From: Roseovarius confluentis
GTDB taxonomy: Bacteria; Pseudomonadota; Alphaproteobacteria; Rhodobacterales; Rhodobacteraceae
NCBI RefSeq assembly: GCF_002917925.1
Contig: NZ_PPFE01000011.1
Span: 124,001 to 188,000 of the forward strand
Direction: 5' to 3'
DNA length: 64,000 bases
This document shows, piece by piece, positions 9,017 to 17,591 of this stretch. The translations under genes and the position numbers were made by a program. The notes below the pieces were generated by a model. The model had not been told where the DNA came from and made no database searches. It saw only the letters and a list, made by a program, of their open reading frames with translations. How positions within the stretch are numbered: the first letter of the stretch is position 1; the number at the start of each line of letters is the position of its first letter.

Positions 9017-9672
9017 AACGACGCGGCCTCATCCTGTCCGTTCTCGCTCTCGGTGCCGCCGGTTTCGGCGGTGCCGCATGGTACGCAACCCGCCCCGAGG
9101 CGATTGCCGAGGCCGCCCCCGTCGACCCGCAATTGGCCGATGGGCTGATCCGGCCCTATTCCCCGATCCTCGGCCCCGAGACGGCGCCTGTCACGATTGT
9201 CGAGTTTTTCGATCCAGCTTGCGAGGCGTGCCGCGCATTCTATCCCGTGGTCAAGGATATCATGGCTGGGCACGGTAATGCGGTACGTGTCGTAATTAGA
9301 TACACTGCCTTTCACGGGGACGCTTCGGTGGAAGCGATCCGTGTTCTTGAAGCTGCGCGGATGCAGGACGTGTTCGAACCGGTGCTCGAAGCGGTCTTGC
9401 AAGAGCAGCCCCGATGGGCGTCCCATGGTGCGCCGGAGCCGGGTTTGCTCCTTGAGATTGCCGCAAGCGGAGGTCTGGATGTCGAAGCTGCCCAGACGCA
9501 GATGCTGGCCCCCGATGTTGTAGCGGTGCTGAACCAAGACCGTGCCGATGTCAAAACGTTTCGCGTGCGACAAACGCCCACGTTTTACGTAAATGCCAAA
9601 CCGCTAGACCCGTTCGGTGAGGCGGAACTACGGCGGCTGGTGGCGACGGAAGTTGCGGCCAGCCAAAGTTGA
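9013..9672 (+). CDS. DsbA-family periplasmic thiol oxidase
   Basis: This 219-aa protein has a basic, hydrophobic signal or anchor (about 1-25) and a DsbA-type thioredoxin fold with the active site FFDPACEAC (C70/C73) and the cis-Pro loop RQTPTFYV. The CEAC dipeptide is unusual for DsbA (classically CPHC). The start is the ATG that overlaps the dsbB stop. It forms a dsbB-dsbA redox couple inside a copper-delivery operon. Confidence 0.9.
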   Translation: MKRRGLILSVLALGAAGFGGAAWYATRPEAIAEAAPVDPQLADGLIRPYSPILGPETAPVTIVEFFDPACEACRAFYPVVKDIMAGHGNAVRVVIRYTAFHGDASVEAIRVLEAARMQDVFEPVLEAVLQEQPRWASHGAPEPGLLLEIAASGGLDVEAAQTQMLAPDVVAVLNQDRADVKTFRVRQTPTFYVNAKPLDPFGEAELRRLVATEVAASQS

Positions 9673-9700
9673 TACGCGGTCAGATGCAGGAGAAATTGTC

Positions 9701-10168
9701 GTGAAAAAACTTCCACACATCAAGGGATTGGCCTTTCTCTTGCTGCTCACGGGCCTGTCGGCCCCGGGATTTGCCGGCTCGGAGGATGTCGTCGTCGAGA
9801 GCGCGTGGTCCCGCGCCTCGATCGGCACGAGCCGTCCGGGGGCTGCCTACATGACCGTGCGCAACAGGGGTGACGACGTCGTTACCCTGACCAAAATTGC
9901 GACACCGCTGGCAATGATGCCCCAGATCCATGAGACGAAAACCGACTCCGCTGGCCTCAGTTCCATGGCGCCTGCAGGCGAGATCACGATTGAGCCCGGC
10001 CAAAGCGTGGCATTGGAGCCGGGCGGGCTGCACGCCATGCTCATGAAGCTGCAAGAGCCGATGGCCGAAGGCGAGACTTTCCCGCTGACACTGACCTTCT
10101 CGGATGGCGGCAAGGTGACGGTCGAGGTCCCAATCCTCGGGATCGCCGCGCGTGGACCAGAGGGCTGA
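9701..10168 (+). CDS. Periplasmic copper chaperone PCu(A)C
   Basis: This 155-aa protein has a signal peptide and a cupredoxin-like fold with the PCuAC copper motif: paired Met (AMMPQIHE) and, further on, SSM and GGLHAMLM. PCuAC carries Cu(I) in the periplasm and loads the CuA site of oxidase together with SCO, whose second copy follows directly with an ATGA overlap. A GTG start at 9701, preceded by AGGAGA, fits better than the upstream ATG inside dsbA. Confidence 0.92.
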   Translation: MKKLPHIKGLAFLLLLTGLSAPGFAGSEDVVVESAWSRASIGTSRPGAAYMTVRNRGDDVVTLTKIATPLAMMPQIHETKTDSAGLSSMAPAGEITIEPGQSVALEPGGLHAMLMKLQEPMAEGETFPLTLTFSDGGKVTVEVPILGIAARGPEG

Positions 10169-10794
10169 TGCAACGTCGGCAGCTCCTTCTATACGGCGCA
10201 GCCGGTGCCGGCGTCCTTGGCATGACGCTCTTCGTGGGCTGGTGGCGGGTGGACGGGCTTGGTGCGCCTGAACCAAAAGGGCAGCGGCCCCTGCCCCTAT
10301 CGGCGATGGAGTTTCGGCTGACCGACCACGAGGGAAATGAGGTAGGGCCTGGCACCCTGATCGGTCGTCCGACAATGGTATTCTTCGGGTTCACCTACTG
10401 CCCGGACATCTGCCCGACGACCCTATCGGATATTTCCGGCTGGCTTGAGGAACTGGGCGACGAAGCATCAGAGATGAACGTTGTCTTCATCACGGTCGAT
10501 CCGGAGCGGGACACGGTTGAGGCCATGGCCGAATATGTCGGCTATTTTCATCCGGTCATTCGTGGCTGGACGGGGCCGGAAGACCAGATTGCCCGCGTCA
10601 CAGAAGGGTTTCGTGCCTCATTTGAGCGCGTCCCGACTGAGGGCGGCGGCTATACGATGAACCATACGGCAAGCGTATTCCTGTTCGATGCCGAGGGTGA
10701 GCTCGTCACGATGATCGACTATCACGAACCAAGAGAATTCGCGGTGCCAAAGATCCGGCGCGCACTGACAGAAAACGTAGAGGGGGCAAAATGA
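10168..10794 (+). CDS. SCO1/SenC copper chaperone (second of three)
   Basis: This 208-aa protein has one N-terminal membrane helix and a thioredoxin-like SCO fold with FGFTYCPDICP and a late HTASVFLF His segment. It is the family partner of the PCuAC gene, with which it overlaps, and so is the best candidate for CuA loading. It overlaps the following peptidase gene by 4 bp. Confidence 0.93.
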   Translation: MQRRQLLLYGAAGAGVLGMTLFVGWWRVDGLGAPEPKGQRPLPLSAMEFRLTDHEGNEVGPGTLIGRPTMVFFGFTYCPDICPTTLSDISGWLEELGDEASEMNVVFITVDPERDTVEAMAEYVGYFHPVIRGWTGPEDQIARVTEGFRASFERVPTEGGGYTMNHTASVFLFDAEGELVTMIDYHEPREFAVPKIRRALTENVEGAK

Positions 10795-12164
10795 AGATAG
10801 GAACTGTCTTGGCGGCCGTGGCGGTCGCAGGCGCGATTTCGGTTGCCGGCATCGCCATCTCTGGCGTTCTGTCCAAAGAACCGGTGCCCCCTTCGATTGC
10901 TGAAGCGACCCTCTGGACTCCCGATCCGCTCACGCCGCCCCGGATTGCCGAAATCAATTCGGTCCGCCCTACACTCGCCCAGGCGGATATCGCATTCGAG
11001 TTCAGACCCGTGCCCCTCCTGACCGTTTCCCCCACAGATACCTCCTTGCCATCTATCGAGCCCTCGCTGGTCACCTGGTCGCGCGAGATTGCGTCGGGCG
11101 AGACGCTTGATGCGGTCCTCTCCGATGCGGGGCTGGATGCTTCGGATCGCGCCGAAATCGCCTTGGCGATTGGCGCGGAATACGATTTGCGCCGTCTGCG
11201 TCCGGGTCACATCGTTACCGTGGTTTCCACAACGGACGACAACCCGCGTCGTGTAGAACTCGCCGTCGAAGACGGTGTCCGGATAGAGGCGGTCTTCGGC
11301 GAACTGCTTGCCGCTCGCGTGTTGGAGCCGGACCCCGAATTGGTGACTTTCGCCGGCAAGGCGGTGATCGAGAGCTCGATTTTCGCTGCCCTGGACACGG
11401 CAGACATCCCCGCCCGTTTTGCGGTGGACCTGGCGCAGATGCTGGGCGGCACCGTGGATTTCCGTCGTGATCTCGCGGGTGGCGAGACGATGCGCCTCCT
11501 TTGGCGCGAGGCCCGAGACGGGAACAAGAGGATTGGTCAGCCTGAGCTTGCCTTCGCTGAGCTGGATCTTGGTGGATCGGTCTACGAGATCGTCTGGCCG
11601 GACGACGGCAGCGGTCAAGCGACGATCTATGTCGACGGAGAAGTGCTGCGCGTGTTTGCGCAACCGGTGGAAGGAGCGCGGCTGAGTTCCGTCTTTGGCC
11701 GTCGCACACACCCAGTCTATGGGAATGTGCGCATGCACACCGGCGTCGACTTTGCCGCGGCAAGCGGTACGCCGGTAAAAGCAACGGCGCCCGGACGCGT
11801 GAGCTTTATCGGACGTCGTGGTGGATATGGCCGGGTGGTGGAGATAGCGCATGGATCCGACACCTTGACACGATACGCACATCTCAGCGAGGTGCCGGAC
11901 ACACTCGAACAAGGGCAGCGAGTGATGGCCGGAGATTTGATCGGCCGCGTCGGTGCAACTGGCACCGCAACCGGCCCAAATCTGCATTATGAGGTTCTGG
12001 TCGACGGTCGCCCGACCGATCCTCTCTCTGACGACCGACTAGCAGAGGCGGCCGAGCGTGAAGCGGACGACACGGCCGCGCTTGAGCGACTGAGTGAGGC
12101 GCGTTCACTTCTGGCTGAGAGGCTCGCCAGCGAATTTGCCGAAACGACAACCGAAAGGCTTTGA
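10791..12164 (+). CDS. M23-family peptidoglycan endopeptidase
   Basis: This 457-aa protein has a signal anchor, a long periplasmic stem with a LysM- or OapA-like region, and a C-terminal lysostaphin-type M23 domain. Zinc and catalytic motifs are visible as HTGVDFAA (HxxxD), YAHLS and NLHYEV (HxH). Such enzymes cut peptide cross-links in peptidoglycan. It lies inside a copper-chaperone operon with tight spacing on both sides, so it is probably co-expressed with the wall- and lipoprotein-related genes here. Confidence 0.9.
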   Translation: MKIGTVLAAVAVAGAISVAGIAISGVLSKEPVPPSIAEATLWTPDPLTPPRIAEINSVRPTLAQADIAFEFRPVPLLTVSPTDTSLPSIEPSLVTWSREIASGETLDAVLSDAGLDASDRAEIALAIGAEYDLRRLRPGHIVTVVSTTDDNPRRVELAVEDGVRIEAVFGELLAARVLEPDPELVTFAGKAVIESSIFAALDTADIPARFAVDLAQMLGGTVDFRRDLAGGETMRLLWREARDGNKRIGQPELAFAELDLGGSVYEIVWPDDGSGQATIYVDGEVLRVFAQPVEGARLSSVFGRRTHPVYGNVRMHTGVDFAAASGTPVKATAPGRVSFIGRRGGYGRVVEIAHGSDTLTRYAHLSEVPDTLEQGQRVMAGDLIGRVGATGTATGPNLHYEVLVDGRPTDPLSDDRLAEAAEREADDTAALERLSEARSLLAERLASEFAETTTERL

Positions 12165-12167
12165 TCC

Positions 12168-12626
12168 ATGAAACGATTGGCTCCCGCCCTTGCAGTCACG
12201 CTGGCCTTGTTTCCCGCGGGGCAAGCTGTCGCCGTTGCGATCCAGATTGACGTCCGAAAGACAAACGGCTGCGGCTGTTGTCACTCCTGGATGAAGCATC
12301 TGGAGGAAAGCGGATTCGCGCCGACAGGCGAGGACATGTTCGGCGGATCTCTTGTGCGCTTCAAACTCGACAATGGCGTGCCTCAGCGCATGGTGTCCTG
12401 CCATACGGCTTTGGTCGACGCCTACGTGATCGAAGGTCATGTGCCGGCATCAGACATTCAGCGTTTTCTGGATGAGCGTCCTGATGCAGTGGGGCTGGCG
12501 TTGCCGGGAATGCCCTATGGCTCGCCGGGCATGGGACCGGAAGACGATCGTGAGGCTTATGACGTCTTCCTGATCCGCGGCGATGGATCGACCGAGATCT
12601 TTAGCAGCTATTCGGCCGCTGACTGA
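12168..12626 (+). CDS. DUF411 periplasmic metal-binding protein
   Basis: This 152-aa secreted protein has a signal peptide, an NGCGCCHSW cluster near residue 36, a conserved SCHTALV segment and a GMPYGSPGM stretch, all typical of DUF411 proteins found in copper islands. The Cys/Met-rich pattern suggests Cu binding; the biochemical role is not established. Confidence 0.88.
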   Translation: MKRLAPALAVTLALFPAGQAVAVAIQIDVRKTNGCGCCHSWMKHLEESGFAPTGEDMFGGSLVRFKLDNGVPQRMVSCHTALVDAYVIEGHVPASDIQRFLDERPDAVGLALPGMPYGSPGMGPEDDREAYDVFLIRGDGSTEIFSSYSAAD

Positions 12627-13431
12627 CGTATCGCCGAGACTTCAGCGCTTGGAACCCTTCTCTCCAATTACCCTTGGCTTTCTTGGAAGCCTGGCCGCCG
12701 GATCGCTGACTGCGGTCGGGGCGGTCCCAGTTCTTTTTGGGCGCATCCCGTCCCGGGCTACGCGCGATCTGCTGCTTGGCTTCGCAGCGGGTGTCATGCT
12801 CGCTGCTTCGTTTTTTTCGCTGATCATTCCGGCTCTCGACGCAGCCGAAGGACAGTTCGACAACGGTGCTCTCCCGGCGGCCATCGTTTGCGTTGCGATT
12901 CTGCTTGGCATGGGCGCCGTTGCTCTGATGAACGAACGGCTACCGCATGAGCATTTCAAGTCGGGGCGGGAAGGCCCAGACGCCGCATCGCTGCGCCGCG
13001 TCTGGCTTTTCATCATCGCGATCACGATCCACAATTTTCCCGAAGGGCTTGCCGTCGGCGTCGGGTTCGGGGCTGACGGTTTGTCGGGCGGGTTGCCACT
13101 TGCTATCGGTATTGGATTACAGAATGCCCCCGAAGGTCTGGCGGTGGCGGTTTCGTTGCTCGGCGAGGGCTATTCCAGGTTTCGCGCCTGGGGCATCGCC
13201 GCTCTGACCGGTCTCGTCGAGCCTTTCGGTGGGCTTCTCGGCGCGGGCATTATCAGTCTTTCGCAACCGCTGCTGCCTTGGGGTCTCGCCTTCGCAGCAG
13301 GTGCGATGCTCTACGTCATCAGCCACGAGATCATTCCGGAAACCCACCGGTCCGGCCATCAGAACAGGGCGACGCTCGGCCTCGCGGTTGGTCTTGTGAT
13401 CATGTTGTTCCTCGACGTCTGGCTGGGATAA
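12583..13431 (+). CDS. ZIP-family metal transporter
   Basis: This 282-aa inner-membrane protein has about eight helices and the ZIP metal-path motifs HNFPEGLAVG and QNAPEGLAVA. ZIP carriers usually import Zn2+ or other divalent ions, and a few family members work in resistance contexts. The ATG at 12583 overlaps the DUF411 gene by 44 bp; a TTG at 12649 would give about 260 aa and is equally possible. It is followed 4 nt later by lspA. Confidence 0.88.
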   Translation: MDRPRSLAAIRPLTDVSPRLQRLEPFSPITLGFLGSLAAGSLTAVGAVPVLFGRIPSRATRDLLLGFAAGVMLAASFFSLIIPALDAAEGQFDNGALPAAIVCVAILLGMGAVALMNERLPHEHFKSGREGPDAASLRRVWLFIIAITIHNFPEGLAVGVGFGADGLSGGLPLAIGIGLQNAPEGLAVAVSLLGEGYSRFRAWGIAALTGLVEPFGGLLGAGIISLSQPLLPWGLAFAAGAMLYVISHEIIPETHRSGHQNRATLGLAVGLVIMLFLDVWLG

Positions 13432-13435
13432 GCGT

Positions 13436-13906
13436 ATGAGAACTTGCCTCTTCGTCGGTCTGCTTGCTGCTCTAATCGCCTTTCTTGTCGATCAGGCAAC
13501 GAAGGCAATCGTTGTTTCCAATGCGACTGTACTTAGTTCCGGTGTATCGGTCTTTCCCGGCTTCAATCTCATCTACCTGCGCAATGACGGGGTGACCTTC
13601 GGGCTTCTCGGCGGTGCGCCATGGTGGAGCCTTGTCGTATTGGCGCTTGGCATCTGCGTCTGGTTGGCGGCCATGCTGATCCGTTCCAGCAGCCGGGTCG
13701 AGGCCATTGCCTATGGTGCGATCATCGGCGGTGCTCTTGGCAATATTCTGGACCGCCTGCGCTTTCGTGCAGTGACGGATTTCTTCGATTTCTACATCGG
13801 GACGGCGCATTGGCCTGCCTTCAACATGGCCGATATTTTTGTGGTTGGCGGCGTGGTGCTGCTCAGTGCGCCGTGGGTTGGCGCTCGACTTCAGACCGAT
13901 TCATGA
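13436..13906 (+). CDS. lspA: Lipoprotein signal peptidase (signal peptidase II)
   Basis: This 156-aa protein with four membrane helices has the two catalytic Asp motifs, GNILDR and FNMADIF, plus VTDFFDF. It cleaves prolipoprotein signal peptides after lipidation. Its stop overlaps the lnt start (ATGA). It is probably an accessory copy, since a chromosomal lspA is essential in Gram-negatives. Confidence 0.94.
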   Translation: MRTCLFVGLLAALIAFLVDQATKAIVVSNATVLSSGVSVFPGFNLIYLRNDGVTFGLLGGAPWWSLVVLALGICVWLAAMLIRSSSRVEAIAYGAIIGGALGNILDRLRFRAVTDFFDFYIGTAHWPAFNMADIFVVGGVVLLSAPWVGARLQTDS

Positions 13907-15474
13907 AGCCAGGTTTGCCGCAGTTCGTTAGTGAGGACCCAAACCTCTTCCCGCGCATAGGTCTTGCCCTTGTTGCCGGCGGATTGACGGTTTTGACCCT
14001 TCCGCCGTTTTCTTGGCTCATCGCGGTCCCTGTCTCCTTCTCCGTGCTCTTTATTGTTCTCCGGAACATCTCAACCTCGCGCGCTTTCCTTGTCGGTTGG
14101 GCTTTCGGACTGGGCCAATTCGGGATTGGAATTTCCTGGATCGCCGAGAGCTTTTACGTCGATGCCGAACGTTTCGGCGCACTGGCGATCCCAGCAGTAG
14201 TGGGACTGTCCGCCGGGCTAGCGATTTTCCCGGCCAGCGCAGCTATGCTTTTTGCCGCCATAATGCAGCATCGAGTTCTCCATGGTATTAAGGCGGGCCT
14301 TTTGCTTGCGACCTGCTGGATGGCCACGGAATGGCTGCGGGGTCATGTTCTGACAGGATTTCCGTGGAACCTTGCTGCATATGCTTTGGTCGATCACGCC
14401 GCGCTGCGACAGCCAGCGGCCTGGGTTGGAAGCTACGGCATGAGCTTTCTCACGGTCTTCATCGGCACCTTGCCAAGTGTTTTGATTGCGGTAGCGCCAA
14501 AGAGACGTCTGTCCGTTTTCGCGCTCTTTTCCGTTGCGATGACGGGTCTCTGGGGTGGCGGTACACTTTGGTCAAGTCAAGACGTTCCGCCGACAGACAT
14601 TACATTGCGCATTGTTCAAGGCAATGTGCCGCAAGTCGAGAAGTGGGCACCGGGCAGCCGCAAGCGAACCTTGGAAAAATACCTGAGATTGTCTGTGCGA
14701 CCCGGCCGTTTCGATCTGCTGCTTTGGCCGGAAACGGCTTTCCCCGGTTTTCTGGACGAGGACGCCATTGCGCGCACGCAAATATCTGCGGCTTTGCCAG
14801 ACGGCAGGGTCCTTTTGACAGGTGCGCCGGACCGCGTAGAGGGAGATGGGGCAACCAGATATTTCAACACTGTACAAGCCTATGACGGCAGCGGTGAGAT
14901 TCTGGCGGGATATGCAAAACATCATCTCGTTCCGTTCGGGGAATATGTGCCCCTGAAAGGCTTGCTGCCCTTTGAGCGGCTGACAGAAGGGTTAGGCGAT
15001 TTTACGCCAGGACCAGGGCCACACACACTGGCGATCCCTGGGGCACCTCTGGTCGGGGTGGCGATCTGTTACGAGATCATTTTTCCGGGCCAGGTGGTCG
15101 ATGAGCTTCTCCGTCCTGACTGGATATTCAACGGTACAAATGATGCATGGTTCGGAACCAGCATTGGACCTGAGCAACACCTCGCTTCCGCGCGCATGCG
15201 CGCGGTCGAGGAAGGGCTTCCCGTGGTCCGCGCGGCCAACACTGGGATATCCGCGATTATCGATGCCAGCGGAGAGATCGTCGCCCGTCTCGACATCGGG
15301 CAAACTGGTGTCATAGATGCCAGGCTTCCGGCAGCGCATGCGCCCACGCCTTACGCACGTTTCGGTGATTGGACGTCGCTAGCGCTCATCTGTGCGGCCT
15401 GGGGCATAGCCTTTGCCGTCGGATTCATATGTCAACGTTTCAATCGCGAAAATACAAGATCGGAGGAATTGTGA
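13903..15474 (+). CDS. lnt: Apolipoprotein N-acyltransferase
   Basis: This 523-aa protein has an N-terminal membrane domain and a periplasmic nitrilase-like domain. The Glu-Lys-Cys triad can be placed in LWPETAF, KHHLVPFGEYVP and VAICYEIIFP. It adds the third acyl chain to lipoproteins. The E. coli orthologue was first isolated as the copper-sensitivity locus cutE, which makes its place in a copper operon meaningful. The start was chosen at the ATG 13903 overlapping lspA. Confidence 0.94.
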   Translation: MKPGLPQFVSEDPNLFPRIGLALVAGGLTVLTLPPFSWLIAVPVSFSVLFIVLRNISTSRAFLVGWAFGLGQFGIGISWIAESFYVDAERFGALAIPAVVGLSAGLAIFPASAAMLFAAIMQHRVLHGIKAGLLLATCWMATEWLRGHVLTGFPWNLAAYALVDHAALRQPAAWVGSYGMSFLTVFIGTLPSVLIAVAPKRRLSVFALFSVAMTGLWGGGTLWSSQDVPPTDITLRIVQGNVPQVEKWAPGSRKRTLEKYLRLSVRPGRFDLLLWPETAFPGFLDEDAIARTQISAALPDGRVLLTGAPDRVEGDGATRYFNTVQAYDGSGEILAGYAKHHLVPFGEYVPLKGLLPFERLTEGLGDFTPGPGPHTLAIPGAPLVGVAICYEIIFPGQVVDELLRPDWIFNGTNDAWFGTSIGPEQHLASARMRAVEEGLPVVRAANTGISAIIDASGEIVARLDIGQTGVIDARLPAAHAPTPYARFGDWTSLALICAAWGIAFAVGFICQRFNRENTRSEEL

Positions 15475-15641
15475 TGCTGGTGCTCGCGGGATTTGTCGGA
15501 GGTACGATTTGGGGTGGCTATCTGGCGCGGCGACGGAAAGGGGACCGCCTGGATATGCTTCAATATGCGACAAGCTCCGGCATTGTCTTCGGCTTGCTCG
15601 CCTATTTCGCCTCGTTGATCTTCTTGCGCATCATATCCTGA
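15474..15641 (+). CDS. Small two-helix membrane protein of unknown function
   Basis: This 55-aa protein has two hydrophobic stretches (about 1-17 and 31-53) around a basic loop (ARRRKGDR). The ATG overlaps the lnt stop (TGATG) and has a GGAGG ribosome site 5-6 nt upstream. An upstream ATG at 15429 would add 15 residues but lacks a clear ribosome site. No family recognised. Confidence 0.7.
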   Translation: MLVLAGFVGGTIWGGYLARRRKGDRLDMLQYATSSGIVFGLLAYFASLIFLRIIS

Positions 15642-15665
15642 AACTAGTTTTGTACGGGCGACGAA

Positions 15666-17591
15666 TTGAGACGGCTGATCCTCATTTCACTATATTTGTT
15701 CCTGTCGATTTTTGCATCAGGCTTGTTCGTTTGGGGTGCTGGCTACTTTCTGCTCAGTGCCTCCGTTCCTGACTATGAAGAGAACTTTAGCGTTGCGGGT
15801 ATAGAAGGCCCGGTTAACGTCCTGAGAGATGCTTCAGCTATACCACACATTTCCGCCGGCTCCGCTGCAGACAGCTATTTCGCGCTCGGGTTCGTTCACG
15901 CGCAAGACCGGCTGGGGCAATTATTGAGGGCAAGGCGGACAGCGCAAGGTTTATTGCCACTTGAGCAGATAGCTGAACTTGAACCGTCGACATCGGATGC
16001 ACTCGAAGCATATGCCGCAGGTGTTAACGCCTGGCTTGGGCTGGTGTCCGAAGGCGGGCGCGGCAGAGGCGCACCTGAACTGTTGATCGCGGATGAGAGA
16101 ACGATCGCGGCGTGGAGGCCCGTTGATAGCATCAATGTCGCAAACGCATTTCTGAACGATCTTCGCCCCGATAAACTTCAGAACGAACTGTCTGGATTCC
16201 CAGATAACCAGATTCCGTCAGATCGACCCGCGACACCCGAGTTGTTTGCCGCTTCTCCAAGGGTCAAACTGACTGCGTGGGCGTTGCCCGAAGATCGGAC
16301 TACTACCGGAGCACCGATGCTTGCGGCGGATATCAGTGGTCCTTTGTCACTGCCGTCCGAATGGTACTTGGCAGACCTTCAAACGCCGGAAGGGGTCGCG
16401 ATTGGCGCTACGATGCCAGGCGTGCCTTTCATTGTCGTTGGTCACAACGAGCGCGTCGCCTGGGCGTTCAGATCTTTTTCGCCAAATGAAATAGAAGAAC
16501 CAGAAGTTTCCAAAGCTGCGCAGACAAGTGATTTCTTGATGATGCTCGACCGTCTGGCCAAGTCCGCCGGTGTGAACTATGCTCTGAACGCAACCATGAA
16601 CAAGGTGCCAGATGGATTGGAGGTCCTAGCGGTCGACCGGACAACTCTGGCGGTTTGGCCTGAAAGCGAGGTCAAGCGTCCTGGATCATTTCAAGACGCC
16701 AGACTTGCAGTTCTCGATGATCGCCGGCCCGTATTCACTGTCGAGAGCGCGATTGCGGTTCAACGCGACACGGTCAGCGCTGTCGCGCGTACCCTTCTTC
16801 CGCTGATGGCAAAAGAGCTCTGGTTCGTGAGTTCCGCAAGCGACATCAATGAGAACAAAGTCGGAAAGCTTCGCGAAGAAGTTTTGGACGAGCTTTCTCA
16901 ATGGAATGGCGAGATGGGTCGCTACTCACTGGAACCGCTCGTGTTCTGGACATGGGTACGTGCTTTGCAAAGACGCATACTTCAAGATGAGTTTCCATCT
17001 GCAACTGCGGTCTGGACCAGACCGAATCCTGATTTCCTATCCGCGGTCCTTTCAGATCGAAGAGGGAGCGCAATCTGGTGCGACATCCGCCCGTCCGCCC
17101 GCATTGAGACCTGCCAGGATCAGGCTCGTGCAGCTCTGGATGATGCCATTGCCAAGCTTGTTGACCGGTACGGAAGCGATCCTTCAGTCTGGTTCTGGGG
17201 CGCGGAACACACACTGAATATGCAGTGGTCGCCAATCCAGTCGAACGGGATTATCAGCGATTTGTTGTCTCTCGAAGCGCCATACTCGGGTGACCCTTAT
17301 ACACTGATCGCTTCTGACAATGACCGCCCGGTCGCCTCCAGCGTCGGCACTAATTTTCAGGCAGTCATGTCGTTTTCGGATGAAAGCCTCTCCTATTTCA
17401 TCACGCCTGCCGGTCAGTCCGGCCATCCGCTGTCACGTTTCTACGACAACCTGTTTCCTAGGTGGATGCAGAGCAAATACCTCGTGATGTCAACCGATCT
17501 ATCTTTGGCCCGGGGTGGCGCAGTAGGAACTTCGCGACTTTCACCCTTATCCGCCTACAGCCGGGCAGTAAAACAAGGGAGGAGCCGATAA
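15666..17591 (+). CDS. Penicillin acylase family protein, probably inactive
   Basis: This 641-aa protein has an N-terminal signal anchor and clear Ntn-hydrolase penicillin-acylase landmarks: GPVNVLRDASAIPHI, FALGFVHAQDRL, TTGAPMLAADI and GVPFIVVGHNERVAWAF. Active members have a Ser-Asn pair just before the conserved A/N-W of the beta-chain start (SNAW-like). Here that place reads KLTAW (residues 201-205), so the Ser nucleophile is missing. At 641 aa it is also shorter than typical members (about 750-800 aa). It may be a structural or substrate-binding relict, or Thr203 may substitute. Starts with TTG; its end overlaps the following ctaG start. Confidence 0.8.
   Translation: MRRLILISLYLFLSIFASGLFVWGAGYFLLSASVPDYEENFSVAGIEGPVNVLRDASAIPHISAGSAADSYFALGFVHAQDRLGQLLRARRTAQGLLPLEQIAELEPSTSDALEAYAAGVNAWLGLVSEGGRGRGAPELLIADERTIAAWRPVDSINVANAFLNDLRPDKLQNELSGFPDNQIPSDRPATPELFAASPRVKLTAWALPEDRTTTGAPMLAADISGPLSLPSEWYLADLQTPEGVAIGATMPGVPFIVVGHNERVAWAFRSFSPNEIEEPEVSKAAQTSDFLMMLDRLAKSAGVNYALNATMNKVPDGLEVLAVDRTTLAVWPESEVKRPGSFQDARLAVLDDRRPVFTVESAIAVQRDTVSAVARTLLPLMAKELWFVSSASDINENKVGKLREEVLDELSQWNGEMGRYSLEPLVFWTWVRALQRRILQDEFPSATAVWTRPNPDFLSAVLSDRRGSAIWCDIRPSARIETCQDQARAALDDAIAKLVDRYGSDPSVWFWGAEHTLNMQWSPIQSNGIISDLLSLEAPYSGDPYTLIASDNDRPVASSVGTNFQAVMSFSDESLSYFITPAGQSGHPLSRFYDNLFPRWMQSKYLVMSTDLSLARGGAVGTSRLSPLSAYSRAVKQGRSR

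Noticed and set aside
10722..11987. Long minus-strand ORF (421 codons) opposite the M23 peptidase gene
   Set aside because: It is antisense to two well-supported genes with clear motifs; the protein has no recognisable features. High-GC shadow.
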